Below, one piece after another: positions 46,650 to 58,329 of a stretch of DNA of 64,000 nucleotides (positions are counted from its first letter, which is position 1; every line of letters begins with the position of its first letter). The notes below the pieces were generated by a model. That model did no database searches, was not told the DNA's origin, and worked only from the letters and a program-made list of their open reading frames with translations. The stretch is taken from positions 34,101,619 through 34,165,618 of the forward strand of contig JARWKL010000008.1 in NCBI GenBank assembly GCA_029961685.1, written 5' to 3'. A program made the translations under genes and the position numbers. This DNA comes from Aristolochia californica. Taxonomy: Eukaryota > Streptophyta > Magnoliopsida > Piperales > Aristolochiaceae.

Positions 46650-47631
46650 TTAGTTTTCAAAACAAAATTTAAGCCACTCGACCCACTCTTCCACTATCAT
46701 CTCCGTAAACATGACCTTCTTACTTGGCGTATCCAACCATGAAGGAGCGCGAAACTTCAATTCTGTAGGCAAGTCCAGGATTTCTCTGAGGGCTTTGACC
46801 CAATCTCTTACAATATCGTCTTTCATCATAAAATTCTCAAATGTCTTAGCAATTCGATCTATTGCATCAAAGATTCTTCTACTAGTGTCATCATCGGGCA
46901 TTTCTGTTATCTGTCTACGACAACTTGAAGATGACCGTTTACTTCTTTCAGATTGATTACCTAGAGACTCATCCATGCTTAATAATGGTGATGGAGTATC
47001 CCTAACTATATCAACATCCTTTGGCTCATCCATCGGGACATGTTCCGATTCACGGATCACCTCATCGCCCTGATCTACAAAGGTTGTAGCTCCTGACCCT
47101 ACCGCTATTGTGTTTCCCACCACCACAACTAATTTTTCGTACAGGGAGCAACCTTCACGTTTGTACTTCTCAGTATCTTTATGCTCCTATAAGAATAAAA
47201 CATCATTTAGACGTCTTGGAATAGAGTTATACTAACGTGCAAAACATAAAAAATATTTTATAGTACATCATGTAGTCAAGCTATACAGATTTACAGACAT
47301 TTATGTAATCAAGATATACAGAATTACATGCAGTAACTCGTTTTGTGGTTGCATCCCAACCAAACCCACTAGTGTCGATACATCTCGTTACCGTTTCGTA
47401 TATTTTCTTCCATGCTCTTGTTCGATTCTTCACCTGCTCAACAATTTTTTTCATGACTGTGTCTTCATTGAACTTATTTACACAGTCCATGTATACCTCA
47501 TGCTTCCACACCCCGTTAGGCAACTTGTTCCCTAGATTGACCTGCTCGACCAAAAGATCGAGCATTTTGCTATCATCATCGAATGTCCAAATATCATATG
47601 TTCGACCACTTGGTTGTCTTCTTGCAGCCAT
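46650..47631 (-). CDS. Harbinger SANT/Myb-like DNA-binding protein, two exons
   Basis: Exons 47631-47299 and 47186-46650 join in phase to give 289 aa. The N-terminal trihelix-like domain reads WTFDDDSKMLDLLVEQVNLG, then VKNRTRAWKKIYETVTRCID and SGFGWDATTKRVTA, as in Myb/SANT-like plant proteins. The C-terminal half is Ser/Asp-rich, with a helix (IFDAIDRIAKTFENFMM). In PIF/Harbinger elements this second protein binds the element ends and helps bring the transposase to the nucleus. The frame is fully open. The donor GTCTGT is weak. Confidence 0.85.
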
Positions 47632-48039
47632 GTATAATCTAAATCTGAGACGGTCCTCACGGAAAAAACTTTATCAGACAACCTTTACTCGTCACGGAAA
47701 CACAAACCATAAAAAAAAAATACCAACACAAACCATAAAAAAATACCATGTGGTGGATATGTATAATATCCGAATCTCCTCACCACATGGCAAAAACATT
47801 CCATAACACTTAAAAAATTCTCAACAACATTCTCACACATTTCAAAATTAATTAAATTATTTTCACTAATGCATATGCACTAAACAATGAAAACACACAC
47901 ACATCAAGTCCAAATTCACCGAAGACCCCTAGTAGAGCCCCATATAACTTCCCAGTCACTATGAACTGTACCTCATCAGTGATGGGGGTTGAGTTTTATT
48001 GGCTAATGGACGCCCGTGTAGGCGACTCAACCTTGTTTG

Positions 48040-48560
48040 AATTGGACTAAAAACCCCTAAACACTAATTCCAGAACTTAATACCTTAAAAGCCCTAAACC
48101 CTAAACCTAAAAAACCCTAGAGCTTAAAAATACAAAACCCCCAAAACCTTAAAAACCATAAACCCCCTAAACCTTAAAAACCCTAATCCCTAAAATACCC
48201 TAAATCCTGAACCTAAACCCTAAACCTGAAACACAAACCATAAAAAAACCTGAACCATCAAACCCTATCACCTACTAAACTCTAAACCCTAAACACTAAT
48301 TCCAGAACTTAATACATTAAAAGCCCTAAACCCTAAACCCTACACCCTAATTCCAAACCCTAAACCCAAAAAACCTTATAGCTTAAAAACACAAAACTCC
48401 CAAAACCTTAAAAAATCTAAACCCCCTAATCCCTAAAATACCCTAAATCCTTAACCATAAACCCTAAACCCTAATTACTGGACCCTTAAATACCGAGCAG
48501 CAAACACTAAAAATAATCCATACACGAATCAAGAATTTAGACTATAAACCTTAACCCTAA
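48040..48560. repeat. Degenerate telomere-like repeats (CCCTAAA type)
   Basis: Many copies of AACCCTAAACCCTAA-like units, interrupted by A-rich variants, lie in the 5' region of the Harbinger element, before the SANT gene. They match the Arabidopsis-type telomere unit in one orientation. Confidence 0.85.
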
Positions 48561-48719
48561 ATCCCAAAATAATGCACAAATAACCCCCAATTACGCACTG
48601 AAAATAAATTTAAATCAAATAAAACACTAATTTAATGAAAAAAATTAGGGTTTAGGCATACCTTTTGAAATTTGGGGAAATCCGAAGCCGAAGGGTGAAA
48701 TCGATGCCTAATCGAAGTA

Positions 48720-49200
48720 GATATTAAGCAATCGATGCCCAAATGTCCAAAATCGAAGAAAATCGAAATGGAAATGGGGAAATCGAACGAAATCGGAAGG
48801 TGTTTTCGGGGGAAAGGAGACTAGCCAGAGAGAGAAGGGAGTGGGAGGCCGAAAGGGAGAAGAGAGGGAGAAGACAGAGAAGAAAGGGAGGTCGGGAGGG
48901 AATAGAGAGAGAGAAGCGAGAGAGTGCGAGTCCGAGAGAAGAGAGGGAGTCACGTAGACGAGAGAGGGGGTGCGAGAGAGAGGGCGAGGCCGAGAGAAGA
49001 CCGAGAGATGAGGCCGAAGATGAGAGGGAACTGAGACGGTGGCCGGAGACGAAGGACGAGATCAATTTTATGGCAGCAACGACGTCGGGGGTGCAGGGAG
49101 ACGAGAGAGGGAGTGCGGGAGAGAGGAGGAAAAAATGAGAAATGATGACGCGCGAGGGGGGGGGGGGGGGTGCGAGGAGAGAGAGGGGAAAAAGCCAGCG
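48720..49200. repeat. GA-rich low-complexity region
   Basis: GAGAGAGGG-type repeats and a 15-base G-run at about 49157-49171. It keeps long frames open on both strands without being coding. Confidence 0.75.
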
Positions 49201-49397
49201 TCGCCCGTCCTTCAATTCAAAGAAGATCAAACATGGCCTTCTTCCAGATGATCAAAATTAAACTGTGGAAATGAAGGACCCCTTCATCCTCTGCATCGAG
49301 ATGAAGCTTCATCTGCGCTCCACTAACGACTTCAAGTGTTGAAGGGCGTTATGCGGTTGAAGATCATCTCGCCCTTCAAGTTGACTAACCCCCCTTA

Positions 49398-50906
49398 TTA
49401 TATATGAATTTTTGAAGTTCATGTTCATCTCCAACATGAAGATCATGTCAGTCATGTACATGAACTTCAACTTCGTACTTGGTGTTAGTGTTGATGACTT
49501 CATGTACACTGGAAAACAGTTTCCAGTGTTAGTGTCCCAACATGAGAAAAACGTTAAAAACAAGAGAATCCCTAAACCCGTACAGCACACTTAATTACAA
49601 CATAATCCTTAAATCCCAAATTAGGTAAAACAACCATTATTACTACACGAATAAGTTATTTAATGTATAATTAAATATATTAATATATTTATTAATTGAA
49701 TTAGATATTTTATTGTGCATTCATATGGTAATTACATGAGCCAATGAAATACACAAATGATTAATTATAAATAATAAATAAATAACGTTATAAATAACAA
49801 AAACGAAAGTAATACGTTGAGTTATTAATTTATTAATAACATATGATATACTTTAACCTAAAAATGAATGATTTAAGAGAAAAAAAAATTGATCTAATCA
49901 TAACTTTAACACACTATATATTTGTACATAATATATTTTATGTATTATTAATTAATAATATATTGTCACAAAATTTAAAACCATTGGTTTAATTAATTAT
50001 AGCAATCGGATAATTAAACCCAAATAATTTATCAAATATTTATTTTAACAATATTTTAATTATGACTATTAAATCACTATTTTAATATAGTAATTATAAA
50101 ATAAATTTATTAAATAAATAAAATTAATTATTTTATAAATAAAAATAATTATTATATAAATAAAAATAATTATTATATAAATAAAAAATTATTTTATAAA
50201 TAAAAATTATAAATTAATGATTTTTATGATGATAGTTTAATTTTTTCTACCTTAGGAAAAATTAAACCATCGTCGTCTTCCTCAACGGCGAGCCAGCGGG
50301 CAACGGCGACAGAGGTGGCGAGCAACGCCGACAGAGGCGGCGCTCTGACGGTACGCCGAGAGGGAGAAGAGAGGGAGTCCGAGAAGCTCTGCAATAGATG
50401 CTCAACCTCCCGTGCTCTGTAACGGAGGTCGAGAGGGAGAGGAGAGGGAGGATGGCCGACGAGGCGCAAGGAGGAGAGAGGGACGCCAAGAGAGAAGAGA
50501 AGTCGTCGCCGAGGGAGGAAGGCCTCCCTCCCTCTCCTCTCCCTCTCAACCTCCGTCGCAGAGCCTCTCAGTCTCCCGTACTCTACAACGAAGGTCGAGA
50601 GGGAGACCAGAGAGGGACAGTGGAGACGAGAGAGGGAGCAGAGAGCTCGGGGAGAGAAGGGGTACAGGAAACGAAAATGAGCAGACTCACGGAGAGGGTG
50701 TGCGGCAAAAAGAGGGGCGCGCTCGTTTCATGTACATGATTCTCAAAATTGGGCGGAAAGCGCTTTCCCTCGTTTATGCTTTGGATCTCGTGAGTCATGT
50801 TAGTCATGTACATGACTTGAACTCCGGCGCTCCACTAACGACCTCAGGACTTGAACTGAGTAATGTGGCTGAAGTTCATGTCCTGATTCATGTTGACTAA
50901 CCCCCC
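49398..50906. mobile_element. Non-autonomous Harbinger element, copy 3
   Basis: It shares with copies 1 and 2 the CTGGAAAACAGTTTCCAGTG motif (about 49509), the AT-rich core, CCTTAGGAAAAATTAAACCA and the GC-rich module with CGGTACGCCGAGAGGGAGAA. The right end is GTTGACTAACCCCCC (50892-50906), followed by TTTA. Its left end lacks the G-rich terminus and abuts the coding Harbinger's right end and TTA. Confidence 0.78.
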
Positions 50907-51430
50907 TTTAAGTAACTTCAATGAGTTTCATGAATTCTGATATATTTTATATATATGTACATATGTGCCTATCCGTTTGAATGTCATCGTAAAAGAATCT
51001 GGATTCAAGTCTACTAACCAATGTTTCATGTTAACTGTTTTTATTTATGATGGTCACATTATTAGAGTAAGAAAAATGCCAAGTACACTTAGGCCAGGTA
51101 AAATTCTTTACACGTGATGTGCAGGCATATATGGAATGCATATCAGCATACCACGTCAACAACAATCCTTATTTCCCCTATTTCCCTCCTAGATAGACGC
51201 CCATAGATGATGATCATCAAATCTACCAATCCCTTTTATCTTACTTCTAAAACAAGTTATTTCCTTTAATTTATATGGGTCATCCCAATTCAGCCATGGC
51301 CATCTCTCCGATTAGATCATCCAACTTTTTCAAAAAAAAACTCTCGTTATTCCATAAGTTTATATTTCTTTTATATAAAAAATTATTTTTTATGCCATAG
51401 TTGAGAAACTTGTTGAGTTGACCGCCGATG
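50907..51430. other. Non-coding stretch
   Basis: It begins with a second copy of the sequence flanking the left end of the coding Harbinger (see findings). The rest is AT-rich with no feature seen. Confidence 0.45.
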
Positions 51431-51840
51431 TTAGAAGGGTGTTAGCATCAAAATCTCATTTTCAAATATCCATTGGATGCTAGTGAGTCATTATTGTAAA
51501 ACATAATGCGGATAGCAGTGTTGCTCGTCTCAAAGCCCAATTAGTTGTCAAGGGTTATACTCAATCCTATGGGATTGATCATAAAGAGACCTTTCTGGTT
51601 GCCAAAATTAACTCGGTACATGTTCTCATGTCCCTTGCTGCAAAATTTCAATGAGATATTCACCAACTTTATATAAAAATATTTTTCTAAACGGTAATCT
51701 CCAAAAAGAAGTTTACATCGTATAACTTCCTTGATTTTGTGGTTGAAGGGGAGAAAGTATGCAAACTTCTAAAATTGATATATGGCTTAAAATAGTCTCC
51801 TTGGCCATGGTTTGACAAAGTAATTATTGGGATCAAAATA
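51431..51840 (+). pseudogene. copia reverse transcriptase remnant
   Basis: It reads LVVKGYTQSYGIDHKETFLV, then after stops VYIV and KVCKLLKLIYGLK, the opening RT block of Ty1/copia. Several stops; truncated on both sides. The adjacent LTR begins about 35 bp downstream. Confidence 0.75.
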
Positions 51841-51875
51841 AAAAATGTGAAACTGAACACTGTATTTGTCAAACA

Positions 51876-52311
51876 TGTTAGAAGAGTGAACTCAAGCCCA
51901 CATGTTGTTTGAAGAGTGGGCTCAAGTCCACACGTCCAAGAAAAGTGTTAGAATAGTGGGCTCAAGCCCACACTTCCAAGAAAAGAAAGTCCACACATCT
52001 AAAAGGTGGCATATGGGTAAATAATAAGACTTCTCATAAAGATGGCATGAAGTTGTAAATACTTGTCTTTTTTATGTCTCTTATTTTATAATATTATAGC
52101 CCTAAAGGGCATTATAAAAGCTATAAATAGAAGCCTTGGCTAAGAGGTAGAGTATTCAAGCTCTCTCCTCCTTTTCCCCAAAGTTTGTCCAAGCTCTCTC
52201 CCTTAGAAAGCGCTCTCCCTCTTCTCCTCTATCCAAGCTCTCTCCATTGGTGATTGATCTCTTCTCCCTCTCTTCTCGTTTTTCTTCTTAGTTTGGTTGA
52301 AGTTCTTATCA
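51876..52311 (+). repeat. copia 5' LTR with TATA box
   Basis: It ends TTCTTATCA directly before the primer site at 52312-52323. The start is TGTTAGAAGAG at 51876, or TGTTAGAATAG at 51946, because a unit of about 36 bp is repeated at this end. CTATAAATAG at 52121-52130 is a strong TATA box. Confidence 0.75.
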
Positions 52312-52323
52312 TGGTATCAGAGC
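52312..52323 (+). promoter_or_regulatory. tRNA-Met primer binding site
   Basis: TGGTATCAGAGC directly after the LTR. Confidence 0.88.
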
Positions 52324-53309
52324 ATAGAGTTTATGAAGATCTGCCCATGGAATTACTCATGAGGGAAGGAGTCCGTCCAACCATGAAGAGATAAGTCATT
52401 TCTGGTTATTATTTACACATTTTCTTTGCTATATGTTGAACCTTTGATCTCTGGATTACATGAAGACAAGATGACTTTCATATGAGAAGTTGTGAAGGTT
52501 AATTGCTTGTGTTAAGAAGATGTTATAATCTTGGTCTTCTTGTAGCTAAATTACAAGTTTGATCAAGATTGGTTGTTACAAGTTGTTTTATCAAGATTGA
52601 TGATTTGAGAAGAGGATGCTTATGTGATGGAAATGATTTGAGCTTCAGTTACTTACATGTCACGCTCTCCCTCTTACACTTGGTGCTACTCATATGGTCT
52701 ATTTTTTAGTTGGTGAATCAACATATGGTTAAATTCTAGCATGATGAAAATTCATCTACATGCCTCTACTATTCTACTGCCTTGTCTACTCTTTTGAATT
52801 CCAACACTTGGTTATTTGGAAGTTGGATTTACCCTATGAATTGAGATTTATAAGAAACCTTATTTGCTACAAAGGATCCGCAACAAAAGAAAATTGCTGT
52901 TCTTAAAGTTTTTAACCACGATTTTGGATTTTTGGGTTAAGGCATAAGTTTTTACTCTATCCTTTTGAGATTTTTTTAAGGATATAAGAGGATTTGATTC
53001 ATTTCTAGACGGTGACTCCACTTGACATAGGCACAATTTTTTTGATGATTTAGTGCCTGATCTTGTGGATAAGATTCTATATCTCAATTTTCATGTGACT
53101 GATTTGGTACATGGATCCTTCAAGTTTGAATAAGTGGATTTTTTTAGAAGATCTTCCCCTATTTGGTCTATTTGGGACATTCATATTGACTTATTTTGCA
53201 GCCTATGCATGATTTTAAAGCGAACTTTCCACTTTGGTTTTATTCACTCTTAAATTTGGATCTTCTATAATTGATCTTGGGTGTGGTTTAAGCATTTGTT
53301 TGCTTCAAG
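52324..53309 (+). other. copia leader between primer site and gag
   Basis: About 1 kb without a significant open frame. Confidence 0.5.
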
Positions 53310-53786
53310 ATGGATGCTGAAAATACAAGTAGTAAGAATGACATACTCAAAATTACTCCTATTCCCTTAAGAGGCCTATCAAATTATCTTAGTTGGTCTC
53401 AATCGGTACGAAGGGTGCTTATTACCCGTGACCTTCTCGGTCACTTAAACAAACCTTCTCCATCGATTTATGAAGAAGATCTATCCTACCTCAAGTGGGT
53501 TAAGAATGATAATTTGGTTATTAGTTGGCTTATTAATATCATGGAAGAGCATGTAGCCAACAATGTTGTCCACTTGGAATTAACCAAATATATTTGGGAC
53601 ACATGTGCTAAGCTATATTCTAGCACGACCTCTTTACAAAAATTATTTGATGCCTTACAAAATATGCTAAACACTAAGCAAGGGGACAATATTCATGAGT
53701 TGTTGGCTCGATTTCGGGGTCTCCTTCAAGAGTGGAAGATCAATCAACCATACTCCACCGATATTGCGATTCAAGAAAGGCAAAGG
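53310..53786 (+). pseudogene. copia gag, N-terminal part
   Basis: A plant copia gag: LKITPIPLRGLSNYLSWSQS, DNLVISWLINIMEEHVANNV, then YIWDTCAKLYSSTTSLQKLF and MLNTKQGDNIHELLARFRGL. The frame is open for 159 codons from the ATG at 53310. It is cut at 53786 by an opposite-strand LTR, so the zinc knuckle and pol are absent here. Confidence 0.85.
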
Positions 53787-54473
53787 TGTTGAATTTAGGA
53801 CCCCATGACTGAAAATCTCAAGCAAGGTGAGAGAGGGAGAAGAAAAAGAGAAAAGAGAAAGAGAGAGAGGGCCCCGGTAGAGAGAAGAGAAAAGAGAGAA
53901 AATGAGTTTAGGCTAGAGCGAGATTCTTCACGGGTTGAGAAGTGGAGAACTTCTTAACTTGTTATAATTAGAGTAAAAGAATCCCTATTTATAATAGAGG
54001 AAAGTAGTAGAGTCCAATTACAATTAAACTACCCTTGTCCCAATTACACCCAAACTCTAACACTTAAAGATAAGTCCTAGCATAATTAAATAACTTAATA
54101 TAAATAGAAGACTAATATAACTAAAACACCATTAAATTGAAAATCTTTTTCTATAATAATTGTGGCTATGTAAGACTTCTTATTGTGTAAGACTCATCAT
54201 GCCACCTCAAGTGATCATGGTGGGTCCCACCACTTAGATATTTTGGCCTTCCTTAGTCGTGTGGGCTTGGGCCCATCTTCCAACACTCCCCCTCAAGCTG
54301 GGGGTGAGAAAACATCGTAAATGCCCAACTTGCTGTAGATGGTGAACAAGATCTTATGAGTGACTAGTTTGGAGAGAATGTCTGCAACTTGCCTTTGTGA
54401 GGAGATATGTTTGAGAGATAATATGCCGACTTGGAATTTCTCTCGTATGAAATGGCAGTCTACTTTGTTGGAA
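53787..54473 (-). mobile_element. Minus-strand copia: RNase H end, polypurine tract and 3' LTR
   Basis: The LTR is 53787-54285 (499 bp; TGTTGAATTTAGG to CTTCCAACA on +), of the 10287 family. The polypurine tract (CTCCCCCTCAAGC on +) is at 54286-54298. Beyond it, minus-strand frames give the C-terminal copia RNase H end (VDCHFIREKFQVGILS, SSQRQVADILSKLVTHKILF). The coding part stops at 54473, where + strand LTR-type sequence starts. Confidence 0.82.
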
Positions 54474-54571
54474 GATATGGAGAACTGGCATTTTATACAA
54501 GAAGATCCTATAAATCATTGGTAGCAAGCTGGGAGTTCATGATGTTTTCTAACCCCAAGCTTGAGGGGGAG
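54474..54571 (+). mobile_element. copia RNase H end fragment and polypurine tract
   Basis: This unit of about 100 bp recurs at 63511-63610. It encodes a scrambled RNase H tail and ends in TTGAGGGGGAG. Confidence 0.65.
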
Positions 54572-55082
54572 TTTTACAATGTGGGACCCACCATGGTTGC
54601 ACGAGCTGGTGGCACCCACCATGGTTGCACGAGCTGGTGGCACCCACCATGAGGACATGAGATGCCAAGAGGAGTCATTACATGAGTTAGCATGAGTTGG
54701 AAGATAATAAGCATGAGCTGAAATGATTTGGAAGATTTGAAGATCAAGTGGGATCCACAAAGATACCATGAGTTGGTATCTTTATCACATGAGTTCGAAG
54801 ATCATGTGGGACCCACAAAGATGACCACAAGCTGACATCTTTATCCTATGGTCACATCCTCATAGAAGAGGTTTAGTTTTAGTCATGTTAGTCTTTTATT
54901 TATATTGGGTTATTTAATTATGCTATGACTTATCTTTAAGTGTTATAGAGTTTGGGTGTAATTGGGACGAAGGTAGTTTAATTGTAGTTGGACTCTACTA
55001 CTTTCATCTATTATAAATAGAGGTTCATGTACTCTGATTATAATAAGTCAATGAAGTATTTCATTTTTCCATAAATTCAATA
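54572..55082 (+). repeat. copia-type LTR (511 bp) joined to TRIM interior
   Basis: It is similar to the LTR at 63611 onward: CCCACCATG repeats, TTTAATTATGCTA, TTGGGTGTAATTGGGAC and TATTATAAATAGAGG. The start is worn (TTTTACAATG). It ends TTCAATA directly before the primer site at 55083. Confidence 0.78.
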
Positions 55083-55290
55083 TGGTATCAGAGCAATTAC
55101 TCATATGTGAGCTTCCACACAAATTATCCACATGTAGAGCCACAAAAAAAGATGGCCTATTCGTGAGGGGGAGTGTTAAGGAATAGTCCTACATGGACTA
55201 GTGAGTACAAAGATCCTGAGTTTATTAGTTGGGAAAGAGGCTTCCTAGTGGGCTAGTCAATTTGGGATAGGCCTTGGATCCAACTTCACA
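55083..55290 (+). mobile_element. TRIM interior and LTR fused behind a different LTR
   Basis: The primer site (55083-55094), interior (CATGTAGAGCCACAAAAA) and polypurine tract (GTGAGGGGGAG) match the TRIM at 9341-9769. So does the 117-bp LTR at 55174-55290 (TGTTAAGG to CTTCACA). The expected 5' TRIM LTR is replaced by the 511-bp LTR at 54572-55082. Confidence 0.82.
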
Positions 55291-56345
55291 TGGTATCAGA
55301 GCAGGTTTTGTGAGTTGACTTGGTCAACCCATAGAGGTAATGTGATCCTTTTCTGATTTATTATCACTAGCAATTTAGGTTTGTATTTATCTTTTTCCAG
55401 TTCCTATACCGTTATTTTATTTAAGTTTTCACCTCTATAATGATCTTTTAATATTTCATATTATATATTGAAGGAAATATATTCGAGTCTACTTTCCAAC
55501 GAAAAAAGAATTTTGGCAATCGGAGTTTTCTACAAAGAGAAATCAATATTTGAAGCAGCAAAGGTCAGATTGCAAGAATGGTTGAGCAAAAGCAGAAGAC
55601 TTAAACTTTTGAGCAATTTTATGTTATAAAGAATGAGACTTTATATGGAGAATTATATATCCAAAGAAATATATGTAAGCCTATTTTCTTACCTATTCAA
55701 CCAATTCTCGAGCTGAGTTTTTTATATGGAAATATTGATCTTGGAAGAGTCAACAGTCATGCTAGCAAAAGGAGAATAAGTACTTAGTTCGGCCAGATTA
55801 CAGAGACTTAAATCTATCAGATTATAAATCTCAATAGAAGTATATTTTATGAAGATAAGTTATACATGGATGAAATTTATTTAAGTCTATTTTCAGAAGG
55901 AGAAAGTTTTATATCAATCTAATCTATATTTACGGATATATTCGCATTGGAAGAATCAAAGGTCATGTTGGGATCCTATTGCATTGCAAAATCGGAATTT
56001 AACCCGAATTATTTCATGTGCTTATTACTCTTAAGGACTTTCATTATTTACTAGTTATCTACTGCTATACTACGACAAATTTGGTACATGTTATTTGGGC
56101 ATTGACCCATTTTTATTTTTACTGTTGTGTCTCTTTGATTGAGATATTATTATGAAAGAAGGACTCCTCGGTTGCTATCTATTTTTAGCATTGGTTATCT
56201 TGATGAAGATTTAAATAAAGAACATTGTGACCCCATCATCTTATCTTCCTTTGATTCCCATTATCATGTTATTGTTATTGTTATTGCTACATCTATGTTG
56301 TTTGGTTCAAGTTGGGATCACTACCATTACCTTGAGGGGGCGAAG
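55291..56345 (+). mobile_element. LTR-element interior, non-coding, before the gypsy insertion
   Basis: It begins with another primer site (55291-55302) directly after the TRIM LTR. AT-rich and without coding frames. Phrases near 56100-56270 recur in altered form near 62830-62940, so the gypsy element appears to split one non-coding interior. Confidence 0.5.
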
Positions 56346-57254
56346 TATTACGGTCCCGGGTCAAGGATCGAGTAACACGGCGTGGGATTTGTGAATCCAG
56401 CACTCAGAATTTACTCACTTCACGTCAAGGGTCTGTGTATGAGTATTTCTCCTTAACCAATGCTTGACCAGGAGGAAAGATCTTCTTTTGAGGGTCCTAC
56501 CGAGTTGTTGTGCTAGGTAGAAGACCCCACAACAATGCTGACCTTGCTAGAGCAAGGTGCTCTCTTTTCTTGGTCACAGCAAAGAGGGTTTGGCCCTCTT
56601 TGTTGCTGCTCTAGCTAAGAATGCAATTCTTCTTTCTTAAATAACTTGAAACACGAGTTTGGGATAGATTAATACCTCTTCTTTGATACTATGATCAGCT
56701 CCCACATTGCACCAGGATTTGCTCAAGATTTGAGGATAAAAATCCTCACTTTGCTGCTTGGTAAGGGAGGAATTGGGCCTCTCTTGCTGCTGCTGCTGAG
56801 AGGGAGGATAGACCTCCTCTTTGGGCTTGGAAAAGGGGCAGGAAGCTCCTCTTCTTAGTAGCGATGATGGTGGATGAATTTGGGTGAAGATGGATGGCAA
56901 TGGAGGGTGAAGGATAGGTTGGATTTTTGGAGTAAACCTTAAACTCGAGATCAAGAGGTGATCTCAACCTATTTAGGCTAGGTTATTCTAAAATCTCAAA
57001 GCATACCTATTTCATTCATACCTATCCCTTAAATAGGGAGTTTTAGGGTTAGGGTTACAATAATTCCCCATAATGCCCTTACATATAAAGTAATTAGAAA
57101 TAACTCCTACTTAAAACAATATAAGAAATAAATCCTACTTAAAACAATATAAGAAATAAATCCTACTCAAAGAAATATAAGAATTAAATCCTATTGAGTG
57201 AGTTGTTGTTGTCTTCTTCGTTGTGTGACTCGGTGTGCTATTGAGTCCACAACA
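56346..57254 (-). repeat. gypsy 3' LTR (909 bp)
   Basis: Starts TATTACGG (TGCTACGG in the partner) and ends CCACAACA on the plus strand. Confidence 0.92.
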
Positions 57255-58329
57255 TCTGCCTCCCCATGGAGAAAGAGCTTGTCCTCAAGCTCAAAAGTTG
57301 GGTAGACTTGTTTGAAGATGTCCACACGTTCCCATGTTGCAGCGTCGGGGTCAGTGTCCGTCCACTGAACGAGAATCTCCCAATGATCATTGGTCAGCCG
57401 TGCACATAACACCGCAGCTGGGTTAAGAATAACCTCGCCATGATCAACCGGTGGTAGGAATGGAGTGGATGTAGGCTGTGCTCCGGAATGTGGCTTCAAA
57501 AGAGAGACATGAAACACATCGTGAATTCTGGCTGTGTCCGGTAATTTGAGTTGATAGGCGACTGGTCCCACGCGTCGAAGAATGGGAAATGGCCCAAAAA
57601 ATCTGGGTGAGAGCTTATGACGTGGAGGTCCCGCTAGAGACTGCTGACGGTAGGGCTGGAGTCGTAACCACACATACTTTCCAACCTCAAAAGAGACCTC
57701 ACGGTGGCCTCTGTCGTATACATCCTTCATCCGAGCTTGGGTACATCGTAGCCGTTCTGTGATATTCTGCAGCAGTAGATCCTTGTCTCTGAGTGCCTGA
57801 TCAATCGTGTCCACGCGGGTGAACCCTGGGTTGTACGAGAGGAGGCGAGGTGGATCCCGGCCATATATAACCCGAAAAGGAGTGGATTGCAATGCAGAGT
57901 GGAACGAAGTGTTGTAACAGTATTTGGCCCACGGAAGCCATTGAACCCATTGAACCCATTGTCGCGGACGATCCCCCACCAAGCATCGTAGAAACATCTT
58001 GATGGTGCGGTTCACCACCTCAGTCTGCCCGTCTGTCTGTGGATGATAGGCGGAGGAGAACTTCAATTTCGTCCCACTCAAGCGAAACAGTTCCCGCCAA
58101 AAGGTGCTCGTGAAAACTGCATCTCTGTCACTCACAATGGATTCTGGAATGCCATGTAAGCGGACTATCTGCTCCAGGAAAGTCTGAGCAACCTGTGTTG
58201 CTGTATACGGATGAGCCATCGGTATAAAATGCCTGTACTTGGAGAATCGATCAACCACTACGAAAAGTACGGATTTTCCGGCTGACAGGGGTAGGCCTTC
58301 CACAAAATCTATTAAAATGTCGGCCCAAA
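57191..58329 (-). pseudogene. gypsy integrase and chromodomain, largely open
   Basis: The core is open for 370 codons. It has FVEGLPLSAGKSVLFVVVDR, SDRDAVFTSTFWRELFRLSG (second Asp) and AYHPQTDGQTEVVNRTIKMF (catalytic Glu). The GPF/Y module (PRFFGPFPILRRVGPVAYQL) and a chromodomain (ILVQWTDTDPDAATWERV) follow, placing it with the chromoviruses. The frame runs into the LTR. Confidence 0.9.

Larger units (their letters stand above)
44278..49394 (-). mobile_element. PIF/Harbinger DNA transposon, structurally complete, TTA target duplication
   Basis: It is 5,117 bp. The ends are GGGGGGTCAGTCAAC and GTTGACTAACCCCCC, inverted repeats of about 15 bp with one difference. They are flanked by TTA at 44275-44277 and 49395-49397, the 3-bp duplication typical of the superfamily. 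It encodes the two expected proteins, a DDE transposase and a SANT/Myb-like partner, both on the minus strand. It also carries telomere-like repeats (about 48040-48560) and a GA-rich segment (48720-49140). It lies immediately upstream of HCS. Confidence 0.93.

Noticed and set aside
48724..49230. Long open frames on both strands (168 and 131 codons)
   Set aside because: They arise from GA/CT low-complexity sequence at the Harbinger end, with extreme Ser/Pro/Leu or Arg/Glu composition and no domain.
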